From: Burkholderiaceae bacterium
Lineage (GTDB): Bacteria > Pseudomonadota > Gammaproteobacteria > Burkholderiales > Burkholderiaceae_A
Direction of reading: 5' to 3'
NCBI GenBank assembly: GCA_018882785.1
Contig: VERI01000001.1
Span: 1 to 64,000, forward strand
DNA length: 64,000 nt
The position numbers and the translations under genes were made by a program. Shown here one piece after another: positions 37,801 to 49,158 of this stretch. Every line of letters starts with the position of its first letter. Position 1 is the first letter of the stretch. Under the pieces are notes generated by a model. The model ran no database searches and was not told the origin of the DNA. It was given only the letters and a program-made list of their open reading frames with translations.

Positions 37801-39435
37801 GGCGAGGGTGGACAGCTGCCGGGAGGCAAGGTCTCAGACTACATCGGCAAGCTGCGACATTCGGTGCCCGGTGTGGGCCTGATTTCACCGCCGCCCCACC
37901 ATGACATTTACTCAATCGAAGATCTGGCACAGCTCATCCATGACCTGAAAAACGTTGCGCCTCATGCATCGATTTCCGTCAAGCTGGTGTCGGAGGTGGG
38001 TGTAGGCACTGTTGCTGCCGGGGTGGCGAAGGCAAAAAGCGATCATGTGGTGATTGCCGGCCATGATGGCGGCACTGGCGCATCGCCATGGTCGTCGATC
38101 AAGCATGCGGGTACGCCCTGGGAGATTGGCCTCGCGGAGACGCAGCAGACCCTGGTGCTCAATGGCCTGCGTAATCGGATTCGCGTCCAGGCCGATGGCC
38201 AGATGAAGACCGGCCGCGATGTTGTGATCGGTGCGCTCTTAGGTGCGGATGAGTTTGGTTTTGCCACTGCACCGCTGGTGGTTGAGGGATGCATCATGAT
38301 GCGCAAATGCCATCTGAATACCTGCCCGGTCGGTGTTGCGACCCAGGACCCGGAACTGCGCAGGAAATTTTCAGGCAAGCCCGAGCATGTCGTGAACTAT
38401 TTCTTCTTCATTGCAGAAGAGGTCCGGCAGATCATGGCCCAACTGGGGATTGCGAGTTTCAATGACCTGATTGGAAGGGTTGACCTGCTGGACACCCGCA
38501 GGGGTGTCGCCCACTGGAAGGCCCAAGGCCTCGACTTCTCCAGGCTCTTTTTTAAGCCAGCCGAGACCGATACGAAGGTCGTCTACCACAGTGAGGTCCA
38601 GGACCACGGACTCGATAAATCGCTTGATCATGTTTTGATTGCAAAGTCCAAGGGTGCAATCGAAACAGGTGAGCGCGTCCAGTTCATGGAAGTCGCCCGC
38701 AACGTGAATCGCACGGTCGGTGCAATGCTTTCGGGCGAAGTCACCCGTCATCACCCGGATGGGCTGCCGGATGACACGATCCGTATTCAGCTCGAGGGCA
38801 CCGGTGGCCAGTCCTTCGGCGCGTTTCTGTGCAAGGGCATCACGTTGTACCTGATCGGTGATGCCAACGATTACACCGGCAAGGGCCTATCGGGCGGACG
38901 TGTCGTCGTCCGTCCGAGTATCGATTTTCGTGGAGTCGCCCACGAGAACATCATTGTGGGCAATACCGTGCTCTACGGCGCAACATCGGGTGAGGCGTTT
39001 TTCAGTGGCGTGGCCGGAGAGCGTTTTGCTGTTCGCCTCTCCGGGGCGACCGCCGTTGTCGAGGGCACCGGAGATCACGGCTGCGAATATATGACGGGTG
39101 GCCGGGTGGTGGTGCTCGGTAAGACCGGCCGAAATTTTGCTGCGGGAATGTCGGGCGGTTTTGCGTATATCTATGACGAAGATGGCGGGTTTGAAAAACG
39201 TTGTAATACCGCCATGGTAGCGCTCGAAAAGCTTCCGCCAGAGGATGATTCGTCGTTGAAGAAACTCATCGAGGACCATCATCGCTGGACTGGCAGCCGC
39301 AAGGCCCGCGACATTCTCGATCATTGGGCCAGCGCCCGTGAGCATTTTGTCAAAGTCTTTCCGCATGAATATCGCCGCGCCCTGGCAGAGATGGCGCAGA
39401 AAAAGGCAGCATCAACAGAGAAGGTGGCCGCATAA
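34816..39435 (+). CDS. gltB: Glutamate synthase (NADPH) large subunit
   Basis: The 1539-residue enzyme transfers the glutamine amide to 2-oxoglutarate. A 16-residue propeptide precedes the catalytic Cys in [13 protein letters not shown]; the class II amidotransferase domain follows, then the FMN domain with [10 protein letters not shown] and the 3Fe-4S cysteines in [16 protein letters not shown], and the C-terminal beta-helix of GxxxG repeats. No strong Shine-Dalgarno is visible. gltD starts directly after the stop. Confidence 0.97.
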   Translation: MISAQGLYDPQNEHDSCGVGFVAHIKGNQSHDIVAQGLSILRNLDHRGAVGADALMGDGAGILIQIPDAYFRQEMAKQGIGLPPPGEYGVGQIFLPKESASRLACEQELERAVRAEGQVVLGWRDVPTNREMPMSPRVRAKEPVMRQIFIGRGADVIVQDALERKLYVIRKTASSAIQRLKLTHSKEYYVPSMSSRTIVYKGLLLADQVGEYYLDLQDPRCVSALALVHQRFSTNTFPQWSLAHPYRMVAHNGEINTVKGNYNWMRAREGVMSSPVLGADLQKLYPISFAGQSDTATFDNCLELLVASGYPMAQAAMMMIPEPWEQHTTMDEARRAFYEYHAAMLEPWDGPASIVFTDGRQIGATLDRNGLRPSRYCVTDDDLVIMASESGVLPVPESRIVRKWRLQPGKMFLIDLEQGRMIDDEELKSSLSKAKPYQQWIENLRIRLDSLGGSDQRSPEPGQVDILDRQQAFGYTQEDIKFLMAPMAANGEEAIGSMGNDSPLAVLSDKNKPLYNYFKQLFAQVTNPPIDPIREAIVMSLVSFIGPRPNLLDINQVNPPLRLEVSQPILDFADMRRLKDIEQHTQGKFKSHVLDITYPLDWGREGVEAKLASLCAEATDAIQSGKNILIVSDRNVGPAAVAVPALLACSAIHQHLVREGKRTLAGLVVETGSAREVHHFAVLAGYGAEAVHPYLAMESLVQMHRDLPGDLSAEKAIANYVKAIGKGLSKIMSKMGISTYMSYCGAAIFEAIGINRETIEQYFTGTSSQVEGIGVFEIAEEAIRMHQLAFGNDPVLATMLDTGGEYAWRTRGEAHMWTPDAIAKLQHSTRANNWNTYKEYAQIINDQSRRHMTLRGLFEFKVDPSRAISLDDVEPAKEIVKRFATGAMSLGSISTEAHTTLAIAMNRIGGKSNTGEGGEDQNRYRNELKGIPITEGTRVSDVIGKDVIAVDYALSAGDSLRSKIKQVASGRFGVTAEYLVSADQIQIKMAQGAKPGEGGQLPGGKVSDYIGKLRHSVPGVGLISPPPHHDIYSIEDLAQLIHDLKNVAPHASISVKLVSEVGVGTVAAGVAKAKSDHVVIAGHDGGTGASPWSSIKHAGTPWEIGLAETQQTLVLNGLRNRIRVQADGQMKTGRDVVIGALLGADEFGFATAPLVVEGCIMMRKCHLNTCPVGVATQDPELRRKFSGKPEHVVNYFFFIAEEVRQIMAQLGIASFNDLIGRVDLLDTRRGVAHWKAQGLDFSRLFFKPAETDTKVVYHSEVQDHGLDKSLDHVLIAKSKGAIETGERVQFMEVARNVNRTVGAMLSGEVTRHHPDGLPDDTIRIQLEGTGGQSFGAFLCKGITLYLIGDANDYTGKGLSGGRVVVRPSIDFRGVAHENIIVGNTVLYGATSGEAFFSGVAGERFAVRLSGATAVVEGTGDHGCEYMTGGRVVVLGKTGRNFAAGMSGGFAYIYDEDGGFEKRCNTAMVALEKLPPEDDSSLKKLIEDHHRWTGSRKARDILDHWASAREHFVKVFPHEYRRALAEMAQKKAASTEKVAA

Positions 39436-40902
39436 ATGGGCAAGATCACTGGATTTATGGAGTTCGAGCGGCTCGAGGAAGGCTATCTTCCGGTAGAGCA
39501 ACGTCTAAAAAACTACAAGGAATTTGTAATTGCCCTGGATGATGGGCAGGCGAAAACCCAGGCGGCCCGTTGTATGGACTGCGGCACCCCGTTTTGTAAC
39601 AACGGCTGCCCAGTGAACAACATCATTCCTGACTTTAATGATCTTGTCTTCCGTCAGGATTGGCGGCATGCATTAGATGTGCTGCATTCGACGAATAACT
39701 TCCCCGAGTTTACTGGCCGTATTTGTCCCGCCCCCTGCGAGGCCGCCTGTACGCTGAATGTCAACGATGATCCGGTAGGCATCAAATCGATTGAGCATGC
39801 AATTATCGACCGGGGCTGGGCCGAGGGGTGGGTGGTCCCTCAGCCTCCCAGCAACAAGACCGGCAAACATGTGGCGGTGATTGGTTCGGGCCCGGCCGGC
39901 CTTGCTGCTGCCCAGCAGCTTGCGCGTGCCGGACACTCGGTGACGCTCTTCGAAAAAAACGATCGTGTTGGTGGGCTGTTGCGATATGGAATTCCCGACT
40001 TCAAGATGGAAAAACATCACATTGACCGTCGGGTCGAGCAAATGCAGGCCGAAGGGGTCGTCTTTAAAACCGGGGTGCTGGTGGCCGAGCTGCCCAAGGA
40101 CACCAAGGTGACCAACTGGGCCAAGGAGACAATTGCGCCGCGTCAGCTGCTCGAGCAGTTTGACGCTGTGCTGCTTGCGGGCGGCGCAGAGCAGCCCCGT
40201 GATCTTCCGGTTCCCGGGCGGGACCTGAAGGGCGTCCACTTCGCCATGGAGTTTTTGCCTCAGCAAAATAAGATCAACGCCGGCGACGCACTGGATCAGC
40301 AGATTCGTGCAGACGGCAAGCATGTCATCGTCATTGGCGGCGGTGATACAGGCTCGGACTGCGTGGGCACATCGAATCGACATGGTGCCGCAAGCGTGAC
40401 CCAGTTTGAATTGATGCCACAGCCGCCGGAGCATGAAAACAAACCTCTGATCTGGCCATACTGGCCAATCAAAATGCGGACCTCATCAAGCCACGAAGAG
40501 GGCTGTGAGCGGGCCTTTGCGATCGCCACCAAAGAATTCATAGGTGAGAACGGCCGCGTGAAGGCGTTAAAGTCGGTCCACGTGGAATGGAAAGACGGCA
40601 AGATGGTCGAGATCCCGGGCACTGAGAAAACGATGCCGGCAGATCTCGTGCTGCTTGCAATGGGGTTCGTGTCTCCGATCGGTTCAATACTTGAGGCCTT
40701 TGGCGTGGATAAGGATGCGCGCGGCAATGCGAAGGCCAGCACCGATGGCGATCGTTGCTATGCCACGAATGTGAAAAAAGTTTTTGCAGCCGGCGATATG
40801 CGTCGTGGCCAGTCTCTGGTGGTATGGGCAATCCGCGAAGGCCGTCAGGCCGCCCGAGCTGTAGATGAGTATTTAATGGGCGTCTCGGCACTGCCTCGAT
40901 GA
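39436..40902 (+). CDS. gltD: Glutamate synthase small subunit
   Basis: The 488-residue subunit passes NADPH electrons to GltB. The N-terminal 4Fe-4S cysteines are in [20 protein letters not shown] and [15 protein letters not shown] and NADPH folds show [17 protein letters not shown] and [18 protein letters not shown]. It begins at the base after the gltB stop and overlaps the next gene by four bases. Confidence 0.97.
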   Translation: MGKITGFMEFERLEEGYLPVEQRLKNYKEFVIALDDGQAKTQAARCMDCGTPFCNNGCPVNNIIPDFNDLVFRQDWRHALDVLHSTNNFPEFTGRICPAPCEAACTLNVNDDPVGIKSIEHAIIDRGWAEGWVVPQPPSNKTGKHVAVIGSGPAGLAAAQQLARAGHSVTLFEKNDRVGGLLRYGIPDFKMEKHHIDRRVEQMQAEGVVFKTGVLVAELPKDTKVTNWAKETIAPRQLLEQFDAVLLAGGAEQPRDLPVPGRDLKGVHFAMEFLPQQNKINAGDALDQQIRADGKHVIVIGGGDTGSDCVGTSNRHGAASVTQFELMPQPPEHENKPLIWPYWPIKMRTSSSHEEGCERAFAIATKEFIGENGRVKALKSVHVEWKDGKMVEIPGTEKTMPADLVLLAMGFVSPIGSILEAFGVDKDARGNAKASTDGDRCYATNVKKVFAAGDMRRGQSLVVWAIREGRQAARAVDEYLMGVSALPR

Positions 40903-42035
40903 AATCGCGTCTGCCGAATGTGGGTACGACCATCTTTACGGTGATGTCGGCCCTCGCCCGCGAGCATGGCGCAGTGAATCTTGGACAAGGGTTCCCGGAC
41001 TTTGATCCCGATGATGCGCTCTTAGATGCAGTGAATGCGGCCATGCGATCGGGCCACAATCAGTATGCGCCGCTCAATGGCTGGCCTGGCCTGTGTCAGG
41101 CGGTTTCCGACAAGGTGGATGCCTTATATGGCCGTCGTTATGAGGCCGAGACCGAGGTCATGATTACCGCGGGCGCAACCCAGGCCATCATGACCGCAGT
41201 GCTGGCGCTCGTGCATCCGGGTGATGACGTGATGGTGATGGAGCCCGTCTATGACAGCTACATTCCGAGCATCCTATTGGCAGGCGCCCGGCCCGTGGGT
41301 ATCCCGATGACACGTCAGTATCGGATTGACTGGGATCGGGTTGCAGACTCGATCACCCCGAAAACGCGGGTGCTCATGATTAATTCTCCGCACAATCCAT
41401 CGGGCATGATTCTGCGCGATGCGGACATGCGGGCCCTGCAGGAGATTGTTGTTCGTCATGATCTGCTGGTGATCTCTGACGAGGTCTATGAGCATATGAT
41501 CTTTGATGGTGAACCGCATAAGAGTGCCAGTTGTTACCCAGCGCTGGCTGAGCGCTCGATTGTGGTCTCTTCATTCGGAAAGACATTTCATGTCACCGGC
41601 TGGAAGGTCGGCTCTGTTGTCGCCCCGAAGGCCATCATGGCCGAGTTTCGAAAAGTCCACCAGTTCAATGTCTTTGTCACCAATAGCGTGATGCAGGTAG
41701 GACTAGCCGCCTATATGCAATCGCCACAGCGTTATCTTGGATTGCCGACGTTTTATCAACGTAAACGTGATTTTTTCCGAGAGGGCCTCTCTCGGACCCC
41801 ATTTAAGCTGTATCCCTGCGAGGGTACATTTTTTCAGCTCGTGGATTACTCAGCGCTATCCGATAAGACCGAGGTTGAGTTTTCCCAATGGCTGACCAGG
41901 GAGATTGGCGTTGCCGCAATACCGCTCTCCTCGTTTTATCAGAATCCGGTAGAAAACAAGACCGTTCGGTTTTGTTTCGCCAAAAAAGAAGACACGCTCT
42001 CACGGGCGATTGATCGGCTTGCCCGGCTGGGATGA
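40899..42035 (+). CDS. PLP aminotransferase (methionine/kynurenine type, YbdL-like)
   Basis: The 378-residue class I aminotransferase has [13 protein letters not shown] at the N-terminus, the NSPHNPSG motif, and the PLP lysine in [15 protein letters not shown]. These match the YbdL/methionine aminotransferase group, which also includes kynurenine aminotransferases, so the substrate is uncertain. It is coupled to gltD (ATGA), whose product glutamate is the natural amino donor or acceptor. Confidence 0.88.
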   Translation: MKSRLPNVGTTIFTVMSALAREHGAVNLGQGFPDFDPDDALLDAVNAAMRSGHNQYAPLNGWPGLCQAVSDKVDALYGRRYEAETEVMITAGATQAIMTAVLALVHPGDDVMVMEPVYDSYIPSILLAGARPVGIPMTRQYRIDWDRVADSITPKTRVLMINSPHNPSGMILRDADMRALQEIVVRHDLLVISDEVYEHMIFDGEPHKSASCYPALAERSIVVSSFGKTFHVTGWKVGSVVAPKAIMAEFRKVHQFNVFVTNSVMQVGLAAYMQSPQRYLGLPTFYQRKRDFFREGLSRTPFKLYPCEGTFFQLVDYSALSDKTEVEFSQWLTREIGVAAIPLSSFYQNPVENKTVRFCFAKKEDTLSRAIDRLARLG

Positions 42036-43447
42036 CACTGCAGTCTTCGCCCACGATGGTCTTTGTTGATCTGGAGACCACGGGGGCTACGGCAACCCGT
42101 GATCGCATCACCGAGATTGGTATCGTGGAGCTCTCTGAGCAAGGGATCAGCCGATACAGTCAGCTGGTCAATCCTCAGGCACGTATCCCTGAATTTATTC
42201 AACGGCTGACGGGCATCACCGAGGATATGGTGGCCGATGCGCCGACATTTGAGGCGCTTGCGCCCGGCCTGATAGAACGGCTCAGCGGCAGGCTCTTTGT
42301 TGCCCACAATGCCCGTTTTGACTATGGATTTCTTAAAAACGAGTTCAAGCGTGTCGGAATTGATTTTCGTGCGCGGGTGTTGTGCACTGTTAAATTGTCT
42401 CGGGCGCTTTATCCCCAGGAGACTCGCCACAATCTCGATGCACTCATGGCACGCCATGGACTGAAGAGTTCGGATCGCCATCGTGCGCTGGCCGATGCCG
42501 ATTTAATTGCCCAGTTCTGGCAGAAACTCCGCGAGGAATTTCCGCATGATCAGCTTCAGGAGCTTGTCATGCGCCTGTCTGCTCGGCCGGCGCTGCCATC
42601 GCATCTCGATCCGGATCTGCCTGAGCAGATTCCTGAATCCCATGGGGTTTACATTTTTTATGGCGACGATAATTTTCCGCTCTATGTCGGCAAGAGTAAC
42701 AACCTACGAAAACGGGTGTTGTCACACTTTTCCTCCGATCATATCCGGGGCAAGGAGCTGAGCCTATCGTTACAGGTCCGTCGAGTCGATTGGATTGAGA
42801 CTCCTGGTGAGATCTCTGCCTTGTTAAAAGAATCTGCGCTGATCAAAGAACTACTGCCCAGCCACAACACGCGGCTTCGCCGAAATAAGGAGCTCTGCTC
42901 TTGGCGCATCCCTGCAGGCTACGGCGCGCTGGCTAAGGACGATGGGCTGCAATCGCCGTCGAGACCTGCGCTTCAGGCAGAGCTCGTCTGGGCCCGTGAC
43001 CTAAATTTTGGTAGTCAGCCCGACCTCTTCGGTATTTTCCGATCACAGAAGGATGCTCTGACCATGCTGTCTGAGCTCGCCCAGCAGGAAAAACTCTGCA
43101 AGGCCTTACTCGGACTGGAGAAAACAAGGCCAGGTGCCGCCTGTTTTGGCGTGCAGCTGCGGGCCTGCAGGGGCGCCTGCATCGGCACTGAGTCACCGAG
43201 TCTGCATCATGCACGTCTGCTGATGGCCATGGCGCGGCACCGTATTCCGACCTGGCCCTATCCAGGACCGATTGGACTCCGAGAGGCAGAGGTGCTGCAT
43301 TTGGTGGACGCATGGTGTTACCTGGGCACCGCCTCGCGGGAAGAGGACGTTCACGAGATGCTCGAGTCTGGGCGGCCCACTTTTGATCTTGATGTTTATA
43401 AGATTCTTCGGAAGGCGTTGCGGGTGCTGCCCGCTATCGCGTTATAG
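42032..43447 (+). CDS. DnaQ-like exonuclease fused to GIY-YIG nuclease
   Basis: The 471-residue protein joins two nuclease folds. Residues 1-180 are a DEDDh exonuclease: FVDLETTGA, HNARFDYGFL and HRALADADLIAQ. Residues 200-290 are a UvrC-type GIY-YIG domain: ESHGVYIFYGDDNFPLYVGKSNNLRKR, with the Glu in LKESALIKEL. The last 180 residues include Cys-containing text (ACFGVQLRACRGACIG). The fusion is known in Betaproteobacteria and resembles UvrC/Cho, suggesting DNA repair. It starts within the aminotransferase stop. Confidence 0.9.
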   Translation: MTLQSSPTMVFVDLETTGATATRDRITEIGIVELSEQGISRYSQLVNPQARIPEFIQRLTGITEDMVADAPTFEALAPGLIERLSGRLFVAHNARFDYGFLKNEFKRVGIDFRARVLCTVKLSRALYPQETRHNLDALMARHGLKSSDRHRALADADLIAQFWQKLREEFPHDQLQELVMRLSARPALPSHLDPDLPEQIPESHGVYIFYGDDNFPLYVGKSNNLRKRVLSHFSSDHIRGKELSLSLQVRRVDWIETPGEISALLKESALIKELLPSHNTRLRRNKELCSWRIPAGYGALAKDDGLQSPSRPALQAELVWARDLNFGSQPDLFGIFRSQKDALTMLSELAQQEKLCKALLGLEKTRPGAACFGVQLRACRGACIGTESPSLHHARLLMAMARHRIPTWPYPGPIGLREAEVLHLVDAWCYLGTASREEDVHEMLESGRPTFDLDVYKILRKALRVLPAIAL

Positions 43448-43471
43448 ATTTGTTCCGTAAGATTCCTGGCC

Positions 43472-43735
43472 ATGGAGACAAAGAAATTCTCGATCGGAAG
43501 AATCCAGCAGGCGGATTACCAGTCGGGCCGGCAGCAGCTCGACCTGCACTTCAACGACGGAAGTATTCGGTCGTATAAGTCGGTCCCCGGGGAGGTCTGG
43601 CGACGCCTATGCCAATCACCCAACCCGACCACGTACTGGGAGGATCGCATTGCCGAGGAATATCCCCATGTACGCGGACAATCGAACACCGGCATAGACG
43701 AGGCAAGAAAAAAGTTGGATGACCTCTTTGGCTGA
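43472..43735 (+). CDS. KTSC-domain protein
   Basis: The 87-residue protein shows the KTSC domain: LDLHFNDGSIRSYKSVPGEV followed by WRRLCQSPNPTTYWEDRIAE. This small domain is also found at the C-terminus of some lysyl-tRNA synthetases; its function is unknown. No signal or membrane segment. No clear Shine-Dalgarno is seen. It follows the nuclease fusion after 24 bases. Confidence 0.8.
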   Translation: METKKFSIGRIQQADYQSGRQQLDLHFNDGSIRSYKSVPGEVWRRLCQSPNPTTYWEDRIAEEYPHVRGQSNTGIDEARKKLDDLFG

Positions 43736-44402
43736 TCTCCATTCGGCGTCGCAAGAGAGAGAGGATCGGCTCCCGGGTGTGCGGGAGATGCGGCGTCGAC
43801 TTGTGCGGGCGGCGGTCGCACTCCCACTCTCTGGGCCGATATTGGCTGCAGGTCAGGACCGCAGAGATTCGACTTACGTCTCGACGCTGCAGCGGGGCCA
43901 TTGTGTGGTGTTGATTCGGCATGCCCAGACGGTTTCAGGAATTGGAGATCCGCCCGGCATGCGGCTGGATGACTGCAGCAGTCAGCGCGATCTCTCAGAG
44001 GAGGGGAGAGCGCAGTCCAGGCGACTGGGCCAGTGGTTCAGACAGCATGGCCTGACGCCTTCTCGTGTGCGTTCAAGTCAGTGGTGTCGTTGTCTGAACA
44101 CGGCCAAAGAAGCTTTTAGTGAAAAGAATTTCGGCACGATGTTGCGTGTAGAACCATGGACTGCGTTGAACTCGTTCTTCCAGGGCCAAGGAAATCGAGA
44201 GGCACAGCTTGCCGAGGCGACGGAGGCGGCCCGGCTGATTGCGGGGCGAAAATCCGACGGCCAATTTGAAGTCTGGGTCACGCATCAGGTGACGGTCTCT
44301 GCGCTTACCGGCCACTGGCCGAGCATGGGGGAAATGTTGGTTGCAGCCTATGACAGTCCAGGCCGACCGTTCAAGATTCTGGCCTCAGGCCTGGCGTTTT
44401 AA
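43719..44402 (+). CDS. Histidine phosphatase family protein, probably exported
   Basis: The protein has the phosphatase motif LIRHAQT, the [16 protein letters not shown] helix, and the second histidine in [14 protein letters not shown]. Residues 24-45 ([20 protein letters not shown]) look like a signal peptide, so the true start may be the ATG at 43788, although that has a purine tract too close to be ideal. The start at 43719 overlaps the KTSC gene by 17 bases. The substrate is unknown. Its end overlaps uvrA tail to tail by 18 bases. Confidence 0.85.
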   Translation: MTSLADLHSASQEREDRLPGVREMRRRLVRAAVALPLSGPILAAGQDRRDSTYVSTLQRGHCVVLIRHAQTVSGIGDPPGMRLDDCSSQRDLSEEGRAQSRRLGQWFRQHGLTPSRVRSSQWCRCLNTAKEAFSEKNFGTMLRVEPWTALNSFFQGQGNREAQLAEATEAARLIAGRKSDGQFEVWVTHQVTVSALTGHWPSMGEMLVAAYDSPGRPFKILASGLAF

Positions 44403-47261
44403 CAGGCTACCCAGGTAACGGCCGGTGTGGCTCGCCGGGCATGCTGCAATGTCCTCGGGGCTGCCGGTGGCCACCACAGCGCCTCCGCCATCACCTCCCT
44501 CGGGGCCGAGGTCGATAATCCAGTCGGCGGTTTTGATCACATCCAGGTTATGTTCGATCACCACCAGGGTGTTGCCCGCATCCCGCAGGGCATGAAGCAC
44601 CTTGAGCAGTAATGCGATGTCATGAAAATGGAGTCCGGTGGTCGGCTCATCCAGTATGTAGAGCGTTTTTCCTGTGTCTCTTTTCGAGAGCTCCTGTGAC
44701 AGCTTGACCCGTTGTGCCTCTCCACCTGATAAGGTGGTCGCACTCTGTCCGAGTTTGATGTAGCCCAGACCGACATCGATCAATGTCTGCAGTCGTCGTG
44801 ACACATTGGGCACAGCCCGAAAAAACTCCATGGCCTGCTCGATGGTCAACTCAAGTACTTCGGCAATATTCTTGCCTCGGTAGCGCACATCCAGGGTCTC
44901 CCGGTTATAGCGCAGGCCGTGGCAGACATCGCAGGGCACATAGACATCAGGCAGAAAATGCATTTCCACGCGCACCAGGCCATCGCCTTGGCAGGCCTCA
45001 CAGCGCCCCCCTTTGACGTTAAAGGAGAATCGGCCTGTGTCATAGCCACGCTCCCGGGCGGTGGTGGTCTGGGCAAACAGCTCGCGAATCGGGGTAAAAA
45101 GCCCGGTGTAGGTGGCTGGATTACTGCGCGGTGTGCGCCCAATTGGGCTCTGGTCGACACTGATCACTTTATCGAAGTGATCAAGACCTTCAATCGCGTC
45201 GACACCGGCCGGCTCTACGTTTGCACCATAGATTTTTTTTGCTGCTGCTGCGACCAGTGTGTCGTTAATCAGGGTTGATTTTCCGGAGCCAGACACGCCT
45301 GTGATGCAGACCATGAGGCCACAAGGAATCTCTGCGGTGATGTGCTTCAGATTGTTGCCGTGTGCACCCAAGAGTCTGAGCCAGCGGTCACCCGGCCGTC
45401 GCCGATCCGGCGGGCTGCTGATGCTGCGTTGTCCGCTGAGATATTGGCCGGTGAGTGAGCGGGGTTCGGCCATGATGGCCTGAACATCTCCCTGCGCAAT
45501 GAGCTCGCCGCCATGTTCGCCCGCACCTGGCCCCATGTCGATGACAACATCTGCTGCGCGGATAGCATCTTCGTCGTGCTCTACAACGATCACGGTATTG
45601 CCGAGATCGCGCAGTCGGCACAGGGTGCTCAGCAGCCGATCGTTATCGCGCTGATGTAGCCCGATCGAGGGCTCGTCCAACACATACATCACGCCGGAAA
45701 GCCCAGCACCGATCTGGCTCGCGAGTCGAATGCGCTGACTCTCACCGCCCGATAGGGTGGCTGCCGGCCGTTCAAGTGTCAGATAGTCCAGCCCGACATT
45801 GATCAGAAAGCCAAGGCGAGTGGAAATTTCAGACAGAATTTTCTCTCCAATCGCTGCGCGCATGCCGCTGAGTTCGAGATGGGCGAGCTGATCTGCCGCC
45901 TGCTTCAGGGGCATCCTTAATAGACTGGGGAGGTCGATGTCATGGCCGGGCGCACCGACCCGCACAAAGCGTGCCTCCGGCTTTAGCCGTGAGCCCGCAC
46001 AGGAAGGACAGTCGTGCATGCTGCGGTAGCGTCCCAGTTCTTCTTTCACCGTTGTGGAATCGGTCTCTCGCCAACGACGCTCCAAATTCGGCAGGATTCC
46101 CTCAAATGGATGTTGGCGGGTCACCAGAGTGCCGCGGTCTCCCGGGTACTTTAGGGGTAAGGATTCTTCACCTGAGCCAAAGAGCAGCACCATACGCACG
46201 GATTCCGGCAGCTGTTCAAAGGGTGATTCAAGATCAAAACCATAATGGTCTGACAGGCTTTGCAGCAGCTGAAAATAAAACGCATTGCGACGATCCCAGC
46301 CTTTGATTGCGCCTGACGCGAGGCTTAGGTGGGGAAATTGCACCACACGTTTGACATCAAAAAACTCAACCGACCCAATTCCGTCACACTCGGGACATGC
46401 GCCTGCGGGGTTGTTAAAGGAAAAGAGCGCCGGCTCCAGGTCCTTTAGGCTAAATCCGCACTCTGGGCAGGAGAAGGTTGTCGAAAATACATGCTCAGCC
46501 GCTGAGCCGTCGTCCTTCGAATGTTCGGGCACGCACAACACGATGGCCCGCCCATTGCCGAGGCGCAGTGCTGTTTCAAGAGACTCTGCGAGGCGTTGGC
46601 CTATATCGGGCTTGGCGCGAAGTCGATCGACAACAACGTCTAACGAGTGTTTTTGATTTTTATTGAGCGCACCAATCTGGTCGATATCGCAGATGACTGG
46701 CGTCTGATGCTCAGTCTGAATTCGGAGCCGGACAAATCCTTGTGCGCGCAGGCTCTGGATCAGATCGGTGTGTTCGCCTTTGCGTTGCGACAGCATCGGT
46801 GCAAGCACGCTTAGCCGAGAATGCGCCGGCCATGTCAGCATCTGATCGACCATCTGTGACACGGTTTGGGATTCCAGTCGATGCCGGGGATGGGAAGGGC
46901 AGTGGGGCACGCCCGCCCGGGCAAACAACAGCCTGAGGTAGTCATGAATCTCGGTCACCGTGCCCACCGTCGATCGCGGATTATGGCTAGAGGCTTTTTG
47001 CTCAATTGAAATGGCCGGCGACAACCCTTCAATCAGATCGACGTCGGGCTTCTCCATCAGCTGAAGAAACTGCCGTGCATAGGCCGATAGCGATTCAACA
47101 TAGCGCCGTTGGCCTTCGGCATATAGGGTGTCAAAGGCGAGTGATGACTTGCCAGATCCAGAAAGTCCGGTAATCACAACGAGTTGATGCCGGGGTATAT
47201 CGACATCAATATTTTTTAGATTGTGGGTTCGGGCGCCCCGAACCCGAATGGCTGAATGCAT
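44385..47261 (-). CDS. uvrA: Excinuclease ABC subunit A
   Basis: The 958-residue protein is the damage-sensing dimer of nucleotide excision repair. It has two ABC ATPases ([14 protein letters not shown] and [14 protein letters not shown], with [12 protein letters not shown] and [12 protein letters not shown]), a zinc finger with CPEC pairs near residue 270 and another with CEACQGDG and CDVCHG near residue 760. I start at the ATG at 47261 ([15 protein letters not shown]); the track's extension is not conserved-looking. No SOS box (CTGT-N8-ACAG) is visible upstream. Confidence 0.97.
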   Translation of the reverse strand: MHSAIRVRGARTHNLKNIDVDIPRHQLVVITGLSGSGKSSLAFDTLYAEGQRRYVESLSAYARQFLQLMEKPDVDLIEGLSPAISIEQKASSHNPRSTVGTVTEIHDYLRLLFARAGVPHCPSHPRHRLESQTVSQMVDQMLTWPAHSRLSVLAPMLSQRKGEHTDLIQSLRAQGFVRLRIQTEHQTPVICDIDQIGALNKNQKHSLDVVVDRLRAKPDIGQRLAESLETALRLGNGRAIVLCVPEHSKDDGSAAEHVFSTTFSCPECGFSLKDLEPALFSFNNPAGACPECDGIGSVEFFDVKRVVQFPHLSLASGAIKGWDRRNAFYFQLLQSLSDHYGFDLESPFEQLPESVRMVLLFGSGEESLPLKYPGDRGTLVTRQHPFEGILPNLERRWRETDSTTVKEELGRYRSMHDCPSCAGSRLKPEARFVRVGAPGHDIDLPSLLRMPLKQAADQLAHLELSGMRAAIGEKILSEISTRLGFLINVGLDYLTLERPAATLSGGESQRIRLASQIGAGLSGVMYVLDEPSIGLHQRDNDRLLSTLCRLRDLGNTVIVVEHDEDAIRAADVVIDMGPGAGEHGGELIAQGDVQAIMAEPRSLTGQYLSGQRSISSPPDRRRPGDRWLRLLGAHGNNLKHITAEIPCGLMVCITGVSGSGKSTLINDTLVAAAAKKIYGANVEPAGVDAIEGLDHFDKVISVDQSPIGRTPRSNPATYTGLFTPIRELFAQTTTARERGYDTGRFSFNVKGGRCEACQGDGLVRVEMHFLPDVYVPCDVCHGLRYNRETLDVRYRGKNIAEVLELTIEQAMEFFRAVPNVSRRLQTLIDVGLGYIKLGQSATTLSGGEAQRVKLSQELSKRDTGKTLYILDEPTTGLHFHDIALLLKVLHALRDAGNTLVVIEHNLDVIKTADWIIDLGPEGGDGGGAVVATGSPEDIAACPASHTGRYLGSLLKRQA

Positions 47262-47326
47262 GTATGGGTGTCTTGAAAATCGGACCCGGCCCGACCACAG
47301 GGGCCGGTTAATGGCCAATCGACTAC

Positions 47327-47332
47327 TATAAC
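47327..47332 (+). promoter_or_regulatory. -10 box of the MFS gene
   Basis: TATAAC at 47327-47332 ends eight bases before the ATG at 47341. No good -35 is apparent. If used, the mRNA would be leaderless or nearly so, consistent with the absence of a Shine-Dalgarno. Confidence 0.35.
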
Positions 47333-47340
47333 CGTTGGTT

Positions 47341-48546
47341 ATGACAAGAGCATCTTCCCGGATCCGATTCACTGCGCAGGAGTGGCGTGCCTGTCTGGCC
47401 CTCTCGATGCTGTATGGCCTGCGCATGCTCGGCCTCTTTCTTGTATTTCCTGTGCTCGCGGCAGAGTCCCAAGGCCTTCAGGGGGGCAGTGACCCACTGT
47501 GGGTGGGCATTGCCGTTGGTGTGTATGGGCTGACTCAGGCAATGCTTCAGATTCCTTTTGGCATGGCCTCTGACCGTTATGGCCGGCGTCGGGTCATCTT
47601 GATTGGGCTGGGCATTTTCGCTGTGGGCAGTTTTATCGCTGCCGGATCGAATTCAATTGTCTGGCTATCGGTGGGACGAGCGCTCCAAGGGGCCGGTGCG
47701 ATATCGGCGGCGGTGACTGCATTTCTCGCCGACTCGACACGGGATGAAGTGCGCACACGGGCGATGGCGTTGATCGGCGGCACCATTGGCCTTGCCTTTG
47801 CACTGTCGCTTGTCGTGGCCCCTGTCTTATCGTCGATGCTGGGCATCTCAGGTTTATTTTGGATGACTGGGCTATTGGTGCTCGGCGCTATGATCCCAGT
47901 GGGCCGAATGGCGGAGCCGGCCCGTCGAAGGCAGACCGACTATTCATGGGCCCGCGCGCGGGCGACTGTTCTGCACAATGGCCAGCTGATGCGATTGAAT
48001 CTTGGAATTTTTATGATTCACATGACCCAGACGGCAATTTTTGTAGTGGTTCCCCTGGCCTTGATTCAGATGGGCCTGGCCCTGCCCGATCATTGGCAGC
48101 TCTACCTGCCGGTGGTGGTGCTGTCCTTCGTGCTCATGCTGCTGCCGATTCTCTGGGCCGAGCGGACCGGGCGCAGCAGACCGGCATTTCTTTCGGCGAT
48201 CGGTCTGATGGGGATTTCGATTTTTTCATTCGCCGTCGTGCCGCAGAGTCTGTGGGTCTGGGCACTGGTGCTGCTGGCATTTTTCACGTCGTTTAATGCC
48301 CTGGAGGCTTTTCTGCCGTCTTGGGTGTCGCGCCTTGCGCCACAGGAGCATCGGGGACTTGCCCTTGGGGTCTATAACACCACGCAGTCTTTGGGCCTGT
48401 TCTCGGGCGGGCTGCTTGGCGGGGTGATGGCCAAGGCCTTCGGCTCCAGCGCGGTCTATCTGGCCTGTGCTGCGACAATCCTGCTTTGGGGCATGATCTC
48501 ATTTGGGCTGCGGGAGCTTGGCCCTCGCCACCCCCGTGCAGCCTAG
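47341..48546 (+). CDS. MFS transporter
   Basis: The 401-residue protein has about twelve hydrophobic helices. The signature loop between helices 2 and 3 reads [19 protein letters not shown] position between uvrA and ssb is conserved in Burkholderiales for an MFS exporter of the YajR-like or drug-efflux type; YajR's extra C-terminal domain is absent. The substrate cannot be inferred. The ATG at 47341 is preferred to the TTG at 47335. Confidence 0.88.
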   Translation: MTRASSRIRFTAQEWRACLALSMLYGLRMLGLFLVFPVLAAESQGLQGGSDPLWVGIAVGVYGLTQAMLQIPFGMASDRYGRRRVILIGLGIFAVGSFIAAGSNSIVWLSVGRALQGAGAISAAVTAFLADSTRDEVRTRAMALIGGTIGLAFALSLVVAPVLSSMLGISGLFWMTGLLVLGAMIPVGRMAEPARRRQTDYSWARARATVLHNGQLMRLNLGIFMIHMTQTAIFVVVPLALIQMGLALPDHWQLYLPVVVLSFVLMLLPILWAERTGRSRPAFLSAIGLMGISIFSFAVVPQSLWVWALVLLAFFTSFNALEAFLPSWVSRLAPQEHRGLALGVYNTTQSLGLFSGGLLGGVMAKAFGSSAVYLACAATILLWGMISFGLRELGPRHPRAA

Positions 48547-48629
48547 ACGAATGCCATATCGTCAGGCGCCGAGTTTCTGCGCATGCTGTGGCCTGTCCCA
48601 ATACCGGGCGTTTTTCAGGAGATGAATCT

Positions 48630-49070
48630 ATGTTGATGGTTGGAGTTGCAAGAGTTGGGAATGAGCCCGTGGCGCGGTATACCCCGGATGGCAAGCCCGT
48701 CATGGATATTTCGCTGGCGTTTGATTACGGCCGCAAGGGCGGTGATGGCCGTCGTCCGACCCAGTGGGTCAACGCCACCATGTGGGGCGAGCGGGTGGAG
48801 CGCCTGCAGCCTTACCTGTCAAAAGGATCACAGGTCTTCGTGACATTGTCCGAGCCGCATATTGAGACCTACGAGAAAAAAGATGGCAGTGGCCAGGGCT
48901 TCTCGCTTCGGGCCAGGCTCACCGAGCTCGAATTTGTGGGGGGGCGGCGTGACGAGTCAGCGGGTGATACGGCCGATGCATCTGGCGCCCCTTCGGCATC
49001 GTCCCGCCCCGCGAAGGCTGCGGCCAAGGCGCCCGGTTTTGACGACCTCGACGACGATATTCCGTTTTAG
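48630..49070 (+). CDS. ssb: Single-stranded DNA-binding protein
   Basis: The 146-residue protein has the SSB OB fold (VGNEPVARYTPDGKPVMDIS and TQWVNATMWGERVERLQPYL), a low-complexity Ala/Ser/Lys linker and the acidic tip DDLDDDIPF that recruits repair and replication partners. AGGAG precedes the ATG at 48630; the longer ORF from 48486 lies in the MFS gene. The N-terminus (MLMVGVARVG) is slightly shorter than in E. coli SSB. Confidence 0.95.
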   Translation: MLMVGVARVGNEPVARYTPDGKPVMDISLAFDYGRKGGDGRRPTQWVNATMWGERVERLQPYLSKGSQVFVTLSEPHIETYEKKDGSGQGFSLRARLTELEFVGGRRDESAGDTADASGAPSASSRPAKAAAKAPGFDDLDDDIPF

Positions 49071-49077
49071 TTTTCAG

Positions 49078-49116
49078 AGGGCCCCTTGCTGGGCCCTGGC
49101 CACCTGGTGCGTGGCC
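49078..49116 (+). terminator. Tandem hairpins after ssb
   Basis: AGGGCCC (49078-49084) pairs with GGGCCCT (49091-49097), then GGCCAC (49098-49103) pairs with GTGGCC (49111-49116). They lie back to back eight bases after the ssb stop. No T-run follows either, so they may stabilise the ssb mRNA end or slow polymerase before the fmdB promoter. Confidence 0.45.
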
Positions 49117-49136
49117 CATTTCGTAGCACTGTCGGG

Positions 49137-49155
49137 TAAAATCGCTGGCTTTCCC
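49137..49155 (+). promoter_or_regulatory. Promoter of fmdB operon with shared start motif
   Basis: TAAAAT (49137-49142) is followed after four bases by GGCTTTCCC (49147-49155), the same arrangement as at rplC and rplN. I find no convincing -35. The predicted start near 49149 would give a leader of about 54 bases that holds an attenuator-like hairpin. Confidence 0.5.
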
Positions 49156-49158
49156 AAG

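Noticed and set aside
39673-40434. 253-residue antisense ORF opposite gltD
   Set aside because: Shadow of a secure gene; no start signal or recognisable domain.
47262-47340. LexA/SOS box between uvrA and the MFS gene
   Set aside because: I looked for CTGT-N8-ACAG on both strands and found only isolated half-site text (CCACAG), not the pair.
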